Origin: Brachypodium distachyon
Lineage: Eukaryota > Streptophyta > Magnoliopsida > Poales > Poaceae
NCBI RefSeq assembly: GCF_000005505.3
Contig: NC_016131.3
Coordinates: 41,808,855-41,872,854 of the forward strand
DNA length: 64,000 bases
Reading direction: 5' to 3'
This document shows, in pieces, positions 55,774 to 64,000 of this stretch. Below the pieces are notes generated by a model that saw only the letters and a program-made list of their open reading frames with translations, had not been told where the DNA came from and made no database searches. Positions within the stretch are counted from its first letter, which is position 1; each line of letters starts with the position of its first letter. The position numbers were made by a program, and so were the translations under genes.

Positions 55774-58700
55774 GAAAGGGATGTTTTGGAACTGTGAGGG
55801 TCTGCGTGACCCTGTGAAGCATCGGTTTATTTTTGAAATGATTCGTGATTAGCAGTTAGATTTCATTGCCTTATTGGAGACGGGAAGATCTAATTTTGCA
55901 ACCCTTTTTTTGAAGCACCTTGCGGCTGGCCGGGATTTTGCATGGTATTGTTTACCACCTCATGGCAGGTCGGGTGGCATCTTGGTCGGTTTTAACTCTA
56001 CTTCCCTCCTGGTTAATAAGGTTGATACAGGAGACTACTGTGTTAAATTTAGTTTAAAATCAAAGCATGATGGGTTTGAGTGGGTCTTGGTTCCGGTATA
56101 TGGTGCCGCTCAGGAAACACATAAGCCCGATTTCTTGGCTGAGTTGGTCCGAGTATGTGAGTCGGAATCGCTCCCTATGATGGTAGGAGGGGACTTTAAC
56201 ATTATTCGCTGACGAGAAGAGAAAAATAATGAAAAAATTTCATGCTAGATGGCCTTTATTTTTAATGCTATTATTGAGAGTCTCGACCTTAGAGAAATAG
56301 TTCTCTCGGGGAGACAATATACTTGGGCTAGCCATAGAGAAATTCCAACGTATGAGAAACTTGATCGTATTCTTACAAGTGTTGAGTGGGAGCAAAAGTT
56401 TCCTTTGGTGACGGTGCAGGCTCTGACCCGTTCGGGGTCAGATCACACCCCCTTACTCATTGACTCAGGTGAACAAGCTCACCTGGGTAACAAAGCCAAA
56501 TTCTCTTTTGAGTTGTCTTGGCTTAGACAGGATGGGTTTTATGACATGGTAGCGGCAGAGTGGGCCTCGGTTACTGCCGGTAAAACCCCGATTGAGAGGT
56601 GGCAGAATAAGATTCTTCACCTTCGTAGTTTTCTTCGTGGGTGGGCCAAGCAGCTGAGTGGTCTGTATAAAAAAGAGCGAGACCGGCTTTTGCGGATCAT
56701 TGACTTTTTGGACGTCAAAGCTGAATCTGTTCCTTTATGTGCGTTCGAGCTGGACGCTTTGAGGGATGCTAATGATCGTGTGTCCAAACTTAGACGTGAT
56801 GAAGAGACTAAGTGGTCTCGACGGGCTAAGGTTAAACATGTGTAGGAGGGAGGTTAATAATACTAAATATTTTCACCTCATCCCGAATGGGAAACATAGG
56901 AAGAAAAAAATATTGCAACTTGAACAAGATGAGGGCACTATTGTTGGTCAACATAATTTGTGTGCCTACATTTCTGAGTATTATAAGAAACTCTTTGGGG
57001 CACCAGTCCCAAATTCTTTCTCTATGATGGAGGATATGACACACGATATTGCGCAGTTGTCTCCGGAGGAGAATGGTTTTCTTGTGGCGCCCTTCACTGA
57101 GAAGGAGGTGCATGAAGCCATCTCTCGGATGGAACATAATAAAGCTCCGGGGCCAGATGGGTTTCCTGCGGAGTTTTGTCAATGTTTTTGGGAGGTTCTC
57201 AAGGACGACTTGATGGCCATGTTTGTCCAGCTACAGTCAGGGGATCTCCCATTATTTAGGCTGAATTTTGGTGTCATTACTCTCCTCCCCAAAAAGGAGG
57301 ATGCGGTTCAAATTCAACAGTATAGACCCATCCGCCTCCTTAATGTTAGTTTCAATTTTTTTACAAAAGTCGGTACTAATCGTATTACTGGGATTGCCCA
57401 TATGGTTGTTCGGCCGACTCAGACAACCTTTATGCCCGAGAGACACATTCTTGAGGGTGTTGTTGTGCTTCATGAAACTATCCATGAAATTCAAAGGAAG
57501 AAAATGGATGGTGTCCTTTTTAAAATTGATTTTGAAAAGGCGTATGATAAAGTTAATTGGTCTTTCTTGCAACAAGTTCTGCGTATGAAAGGTTTCGCTC
57601 CAAAGTAGTGCGAGTGGATTGCTCAGTTTGTGCAAGGGGGAAGTGTCGGGATAAGGGTTAATGATGATATTGGTCATTATTTCCAAACCAAAAAAGGGTT
57701 AAGACAGGGCGATCCTTTGTCCCCAATTCTTTTTAATATTGTTGCCGACATGCTTGCTATTCTCATTACAAGGGCTAAGGAGGATGGCCAAGTTGGGGGT
57801 CTCATTCCTCATCTGGTTGACGGAGGAGTGTCTATTTTACAATATGCCGATGATACTATTATTTTCATGGAGCACGACTTAGAGAAAGCCATTAATATGA
57901 AACTAATTCTCTGTATTTTTGAACAACTTTCGGAACTGAAGATTAATTTTTATAAAAGCGAGCTCTTTTGTTTTGGTCAAGCGAAAGATGAAGAACATCA
58001 GTATAAGTGTCTCTTTGGATGCGAGTCTGGGTCTTTGCCTTTTAAATACTTGGGTATCCCTATTCTTATAGAAAACTCTTTAACGAAGAATGGAAGTCTG
58101 TTGAAGACCACTTTGAAAATAAATTGGGATGTTGGCAAGGCAAATTACTCTCATATGGAGATCGCCTTGTGTTTATTAACTCTGTTCTCACAAGTATGCC
58201 AATGTTTATGTTGTCCCTCCTTGAAATACCTAAAGGGGTACGGAAGCGTCTTGATTTTTATAGATCCAGATTTTTTTGGCAAAGTGACGAGCATAAACGA
58301 AAATATCGGTTAACAAAGTGGAATATTATTTGTCGTCCTAAAGAACAAGGGGGGTTGGAGATCGAGCTTTTGGATACTAAAAACGTGTGTTTACTCAGCA
58401 AATGGCTGTTTAAACTTCTTAATGAGGAGGGTATGTGGCAAGAGTTGCTGCATAATAAATATCTTCGTTCTAAAACTCTTTCTCAAGTTCAGGCTATGGC
58501 CGCAGACTCCCCATTCTGGAAAGGACTTATGCGTGTTAAAACAGCCTTTTTTAATCGAGGTTCTTTTATTGTTGGGAATGGAATGAGCACTCGGTTTTGA
58601 GAAGATACTTGGCTTAGTGATAGACCTCTTGCCCATCAATATCCATCGTTATATAATATTGTGCAACGAAAATGTGTTTTGGTTGCGACTGTTCTGACAT

Positions 58701-59290
58701 CTATTCCTCTGAATATTGACTTTAGACGTACACTGACAGGGAATAAATGGACATCTTGGTTACATTTAGTCCACCGTTTAATGATGGTTCGCCTTTCTGC
58801 CGATCCAGATTCTTTTTCCTGGAAACTTAATTCAAATGGGGTATTCACGGGTAAGTCTATGTATAGAGACTTAATGGATGGGAATATTGTTTTTTCTCAA
58901 AATTATTTATGGAAGATTAAAATACCTTTGAAAATCAAGATTTTTATGTGGTTTCTTTATAGAAAAGTGCCGCTGATAAATGACAATCTTGCTAAGCGTA
59001 ATTGGGATGGGTGTAAACAATGTTGTTTTTGCAGATTAGAAGAGACTATCCATCACTTGTTTATAACATGTCCATATGCTCATCTTGTGTGGCGAATTGT
59101 TCATGTATCTTTTAATTTGCCACCTCCAACCAATGTCACAAATATGTTCGGGAATTGGTTGAACGGTGCTCATAAAAAACTGAAAGCTCAAATTCGGGTG
59201 GGAGTTTCTGCTTTTTGTTGTGCTATTTGGAATGGCCGAAATGATATTGTTTTTAACAAGACTAGAGTGGTTAATTTTTTCAGGTAATTT
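55774..59290 (+). pseudogene. LINE ORF2 (endonuclease, reverse transcriptase, zf-RVT), broken
   Basis: Starts MKGMFWNCEGLRDPVKH. The endonuclease shows ALLETGR, PVYGAAQE, GGDFNIIR, YTWAS, KLDRIL and GSDHTPL. Reverse transcriptase motifs are HNKAPGPDGFPAEF (57135), LLPKKEDAVQIQQYRPI (57285), KIDFEKAYDKVNW (57525), GLRQGDPLSPILFN (57695) and the catalytic YADD in LQYADDTII (57840). The thumb segment is followed by LVFINSVLTSMPMFMLSLLE, then KTLSQVQAMAADSPFWKGLM and zf-RVT (KIKIFMWFLYRKVP, CCFCRLEETIHHLFITCPYA near 59020-59080). Lesions: stops at 55850, 56211, 57606 and 58598, and at least two frameshifts. Confidence 0.88.
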
Positions 59291-59588
59291 ATAGGGCCAC
59301 TCACTGGATCCGTTTGTGGTCTTATCTACTCCTTGTGAACCAACGAGAGCTTTTGGATACTGGGTGCACTCGGGATATCTTCAGCCAGGGTGGATGGCGG
59401 TCCACTAGTAGAATTCTAGCTGCATGATGCATAGGCATTTTTTGTATCTTTTATTCTGATGGCTGATTTTTGTGTCAACCTTGTGTGATGCATAAACTGT
59501 ATTTTTGTGACACTGAACTTCGTAATAAAATGAATGTGTGCATCGATTGATGCAGAGGCCAGAGCTTTTTTCCCTTTTCGAAAAAAAC

Positions 59589-60277
59589 AAGATCGGCATA
59601 GTTATTTGTTCCGTTGGTTGAGATTGGACCAAGCACACAAACTCGGTGATTCAACAACCATAAAACCAATTAAGCTTCAAAGCCAAAGAGTTTTACAGAA
59701 TGGAGAAATACAGTAGTCCCGTCACGAGCTCACGGCTATCTTCTTACTATTGCACTGCAATCTACGAGCCCATGAGGTAGTCTCGACAACTTTTTCGTGG
59801 CTGAATAAAGGCTGAAGGTACCCTCTCGGCCTCGTGGGGGCGAAACATTTGAGCTCTACCATGCCACTAGGGTAGGCGGTGATGTGCAAGCTTTTCTTTT
59901 CTATTTGGCAGAGGCTGAGCGGTTGCCCTCCTTTTTCAGAATTTTTTATATAATATGCTTATTTTGTAGAAGAAGAAAAAAATGCTTTTTTCCTTAGAAA
60001 GAGAAAGGGTGATCTTTTAAAAAAAAAGAGTCCTTCTATTCTACTCCACGAGGATATGACGACCTGCTGAAGACCAAGTGATTCAAGAAATTAAGCGTGA
60101 TTGTTGCCTTGATGATTTCAGAGTAAACGTGATTGTTGACAAGTAAAAGCAACTGACCGGTGCAGAAATTAACAGGAAAAAAGTTCCTGCTAGACCGTCG
60201 GAGAATTGCTGATAGATAAAGGCGGCGGGACTGGCCGGCAGAAGAACAGCAAGACGAAGCAGATGTTCTAGCCAGCC
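59589..60277. other. Upstream region of the receptor kinase gene
   Basis: AT-rich with T and A runs near 59930-60030. No TATA box clearly positioned for the start at 60278 was found. No other gene is supported. Confidence 0.4.
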
Positions 60278-63093
60278 ATGGCGATCATCCTGCTGCTCCT
60301 CCTCAGCGGCCTCACACCGTTTCTGCAGGCAGCCGCCGATGTATTCTGCGATAACGTCAAGGTACTCGCAGACACGCTCCCCAAGAACACCTCCTCTTCG
60401 CCGGTTCACTTCGCCACGGCCGCCTTCGGTCAAGCCCCCGACGTCGTCTACGCGCTGTCGCTCTGCCGCGGCGACATCCTCAACGACACCGCCTGCGCCA
60501 AGTGTGTCTCCAACTCGTTCCAGGTGGTGTCCAACGCCACGCCCCCGGAGGTGCAGTGCTACAAGGACGCCAACTACTACGGCGACTGCCTCCTCGTCTA
60601 CTCCGGCGACGCCCAAATCCTCGCGCCCTTCGATCGTACTAACAACGGCGACGGCACGCCGCCGCCATTCGTGAAGTGCAACGTCAGGAACGTGACCGGC
60701 GACGTCAGCCTCATCACGGGCCTCATCCGCGAGCTGCTGGTGGAGACCGTGGAGACGGCGGCGGCAGCGGCCAGCGGCAGCGGCGGCAGCACGATGCCAC
60801 GATTCGCCACGGGCGTCATGGACAGCGGCACAAACTTCCCAATGGTGTACTCCATGGCGCAGTGCACGCCGGACATGTCCGCCGGCGACTGCTTGGCGTG
60901 CCTGCGCGGCCTCCTCGACATGGTCAACTCCACCATGGCGCTTCGAATTGGAGGCCAGATTCATGTCATACGGTGTTATTTCAGGTACGAGGCGTCTCAG
61001 TTCTACGGCGGCCAGCCCATGGTACGCATCGGCCCGCCGGCGCCGGCGCCAGCTCTGTCTCCGGCCACCAAACACAAGAGTAAGTACAGTACTCCCCATG
61101 GTTGCTTGTAATTCCTGCCTGCACGTACCAGAAAAACAAAAATAGTCTGTGAGTCACAGCTAAACTACTGCTTACTCGCTTAATTGGCATGCTAATTGCT
61201 ATCATCATGTTCATATCAGGGAAGCTGTGGGTAATTCCCGTAGTTGTAGTTCCTCTAGCGGCAGCAGCGTTTCTGTGCTTCATCTTTTACTCTCGTCGGC
61301 GCACAAAGCAAAGAAAAGGTATGGTAATTACTTTCTGAAACGATATATTATTAAACATGTACTCGTATTATTAAAGAGAGATTACACCGGCTCGCAATCA
61401 TGCATATATTCAGGTAAATTGATGAGATCACAAGGATCAAGGCGTGCTCAGGATTTGGAAGGAGAGGAACAACTAGTTTGGCAAGGGAAGAATTCAGAAT
61501 TCTCGGCGTTTGACTTTGAACAGGTTATGGAGGCCACAAATAATTTTTCAGAAGAAAACAAACTTGGACAAGGTGGCTTTGGCGCTGTCTACAAGGTAAA
61601 TTAGTTTGTCCATAAGATTTCCATCTTTTATTTGGAACTATTTAACTGGCTAACATGACCGTATGGATAAGAGTCCTTATACGTCCTGACGAATTAAATT
61701 TTTATCTGGGAGAGGAGGACTAGAGTGTAGTCAGGGAAGAAGCTAAATTTTGAATATTCTTTTTTTCAGGGCCAGTTCCCCGATGGATTGGACGTAGCAG
61801 TCAAGAGACTTGCTTCACATTCAGGACAAGGTTTCATAGAGTTCAAAAATGAAGTCCAACTCATAGCCAAACTCCAGCACAAAAATTTGGTTAGGCTCCT
61901 GGGATGTTGCTCTAAAGAAGAGGAGAAAATATTGGTTTATGAATACTTGCCAAACAAAAGCTTGGATTTCTTCATTTTTGGTATGCATTTACATTTTTAC
62001 AATCTAGGTTTGATATTATTTGCCAACACCTTAGGATGACTAAAAGTTACTCCCTCCATATTAATTGGCGCGGATTTAGTAACCGTGCCAATTAATATGG
62101 AACAGAGGGAGTACTAAGATTTGATAAATTTTTTACTCTTTTCTCATGTTGTTCTTATTTCTAATTGATGTGCAGATGAAAATAAAAGAGATTTATTGGA
62201 TTGGTCCAAACTTGTAGTCATAATCGAAGGAGTAGCACATGGACTTCTCTACTTACATAAGCACTCCCGGTTGCGTGTTATACATCGAGATCTTAAACCA
62301 AGCAACATTCTCTTGGACAGCGAAATGAATCCAAAAATTTCTGATTTTGGGTTAGCAAAAATATTCATCACAAATAACACCGAAGGAAACACTACAAGAA
62401 GAGTGGTTGGTACATAGTAAGTTTCACAGAAATAAACCCAAACCCACTTACAAATATTTATATTGTAGTTCAACCACATATGCAGTGATTTTGACATGTA
62501 TCTTATACCATTTCAGTGGCTACATGGCCCCTGAGTATGCCTCGGAGGGCGTTTTCTCTGTTAAATCTGACGTCTTCAGCTTTGGTGTTGTTATGTTTGA
62601 GATCCTTAGCAGAAAGCGGAATTCTGGTAAACAACAATGTGGAGATTTCATCAATCTCCTTGGATATGTGAGCTTATAAACTCAAACTTAAGCATGCAAA
62701 TTTTTTGTTCATTTTCTACAACCAAAGTTTTGTTTAGAAAATGGTATATTTAAATACCAACCCCATGTTTTGTGACAAAATTGCAAACAGGCATGGCGAT
62801 TATGGGAAGAGGGAAGGTGGATTGATCTCGTTGATGCATCATTGGATCTCAAAAGTCAATCAACGGAGATAATGAGGTACATTAACATAGCATTGTTGTG
62901 TGTACAAGAGAATGCAGTCGATCGACCTACCATGGCAGATGTTGTTGCAATGCTAAGCAGTGAGACTACAATCATGGTTGAGCCTAAGAAGCCAGCATAT
63001 TTCAATGTAAGGGTGGGAAATGAAGAGGTGTCCGCTGCTTCTGAGTCATGCAGTATTAATGAAATGACGATGTCAGTCACAATTCCTAGATAG
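60278..63093 (+). CDS. Cysteine-rich receptor-like kinase (CRK, DUF26), 662 aa
   Basis: CRKs are plasma-membrane receptor kinases with two extracellular DUF26 (Gnk2) domains, active in immunity, ROS sensing and cell death. Seven exons: 60278-61079, 61220-61318, 61414-61595, 61770-61980, 62176-62416, 62517-62667, 62791-63093; all phases join. Signal peptide [23 protein letters not shown]26-1 has [14 protein letters not shown] (nine rather than eight residues in the first spacing); DUF26-2 has [14 protein letters not shown] Pro-rich stalk precedes the transmembrane helix [20 protein letters not shown] (exon 2). Kinase: [10 protein letters not shown], Lys in [14 protein letters not shown] (RD type), DFGLAK and MAPEYASEG. 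The activation, catalytic and Mg-binding motifs are all present, so the gene looks functional. Confidence 0.95.
62050..62111. mobile_element. Stowaway MITE in a CRK intron
   Basis: A 62-bp hairpin, CTCCCTCCATATTAATTGGC at left and GCCAATTAATATGGAACAGAG at right, flanked by TA. It lies in the intron between kinase exons 4 and 5, well clear of both splice sites. Confidence 0.85.
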
Positions 63094-64000
63094 AGTTTTG
63101 GTCGTCTCATGTGATTTGTAGTACTGTCCAACGTAGTATTCACGATATTGTTGCGGCTGCTATATAATGTGTAAGTTTAAGGACTGTTTGAAATGTTAGA
63201 TTATGTACTCTCAAGGCTACGAAAGAGGTTACCTAGCTGGAGTACAGAACTAGTTGTTAATATACGTTGATTTTCTATTATGTTTATTTTTTTTACAATA
63301 CGATTTTTTAACCTAATTTTAGCTGCGCGTATATAGTTTAGTATTGCCTTTTCTATCTAACATAACTAAACGCATTTTGCATGGTGAGCATAGAAAAGCA
63401 AATAAAAGTTATGGATGGTACTAAAGCCTGCTTTTTTATGTTAAGTTCTTTCAGAAATATGATGATTCGATCCATAAAGATTTAGTATATAAAGAAAAAA
63501 CCTATCAAAGTTCACCGCCTAGAGTGTATTTGCATCAACAATTATATTATTAATAGCGTGTCATACAAAGGGAAAATTCTTCATTAGACCAACAAATAAT
63601 GTAGCACGCACCATGTAGATAGCACGCCATCCAACCTGGTTGAACATGTCCTTTGCGAGGTTCTCCAATCGGTTGCACCCATATTCCCATGCCTCCGTTC
63701 TCTGTACTACAGATCAGGTACGCATCCAGTGCGATGCTAAAAGAATGTCTTGTAAAAAAATGAATTTTTTTATTATAAAAGACAAGATGATTACAATACT
63801 TTCAAATAGAGCAAAAAATGGCACATGCAGGGGCGGAGCCAGGATTTAGATATAGGGATGGGGGGGAGCAAAAAAATTGTTTTTGCCGAACAACAATTAT
63901 AACACGGCAATATCTTAAAAATCACTATAGTATCATACCAAACTTATAACAGAAACATGTATAGTTCTGTAACATGTAATTCAAAACCAATCTAATATAT
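63094..64000. other. 3' flank of the CRK gene
   Basis: AT-rich tail. GCAGGGGCGGAGCCAGGATTT at 63828-63847 is a sequence often seen at the edge of cereal interspersed repeats, so an element probably begins here and runs past the window edge. No gene is supported. Confidence 0.45.

Larger units (their letters stand above)
53718..59588 (+). mobile_element. L1-type LINE, nearly full-length, with several lesions
   Basis: Plus-strand element with ORF1 (53718-55771), ORF2 (55774 to about 59290) and a 3' tail containing TAATAAAATGAATGTGTGCA and GATGCAGAGGCCAGAGC, ending in an A run near 59588. The 5' end is truncated within ORF1. In-frame stops at 55850, 56211, 57606 and 58598 and frameshifts (near 56830 and 58100) inactivate it, but the relatively few lesions suggest a younger insertion than the LINE at 12.8-20.2 kb. 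Confidence 0.85.

Noticed and set aside
60083..61099. A 338-codon minus-strand frame
   Set aside because: It is antisense to the first exon of the receptor kinase; the plus strand has signal peptide, DUF26 cysteines and correct splice phases.

Overview
The window is nuclear DNA of a grass, most likely a Pooideae/Triticeae-type cereal. The evidence is intron-containing plant genes with GT-AG splice sites, cereal-type proteins, many small Stowaway-type inverted-repeat elements (CTCCCTCC ... GGAGGGAG flanked by TA), L1-type LINEs, Mutator-like elements with 9-bp target duplications, Tourist/Harbinger MITEs and Helitron-type ends. No bacterial, organellar, rRNA, tRNA or CRISPR feature was seen. 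The species cannot be fixed from the sequence alone.

Layout, left to right. 1-1588 (-): 5' end of ATG2 (autophagy lipid transfer). 1.99-4.13 kb: degenerate minisatellites, possibly inside a terminal-inverted-repeat element. 4231-4991: a fold-back Mutator element with a perfect 9-bp target duplication. 7.0-10.6 kb: a reverse-oriented LINE split by a Helitron-like insert. 11.4-12.2 kb: two Tourist-type MITEs. 12.8-20.2 kb (-): a long decayed LINE containing a solo LTR. 21.2-22.06 kb: a small retro-insertion. 22807-23863 (+): a Myb/SANT-like protein gene. 24751-27675 (-): a SOG1-like NAC gene with a tandemly duplicated exon. 32520-33022 (+): a GASA/snakin gene. 34.35-35.44 kb: a Mutator-type element with a nested Harbinger-type element. 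37114-37598 (+): plantacyanin. 38.05-38.44 kb: LINE fragment followed by a Helitron-type end. 40755-41442 and 42952-43653 (+): a tandem pair of PLAC8-domain genes. 47.6-52.5 kb (+): a LINE interrupted by a 3.5-kb composite Mutator element (48041-51546) that carries the first three exons of a prolyl iminopeptidase gene. 52.5-53.66 kb (-) and 53.7-59.6 kb (+): two more LINEs, the second with a 5 x 20-residue repeat in ORF1. 60278-63093 (+): an apparently intact DUF26 cysteine-rich receptor-like kinase.

The host genes are unrelated in function (autophagy, DNA-damage response, hormone-regulated peptide, copper protein, PLAC8 membrane protein, receptor kinase) and do not form a pathway. What links the window is transposon traffic: repeated nesting, gene-fragment capture, and local duplications that have altered gene structure. 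I found no convincing new multi-gene system. The most unusual items are the splice acceptor in the SOG1-like gene that seems to derive from duplicated coding sequence, and the composite Pack-MULE. All exon boundaries were read by eye from splice signals and reading-frame continuity.
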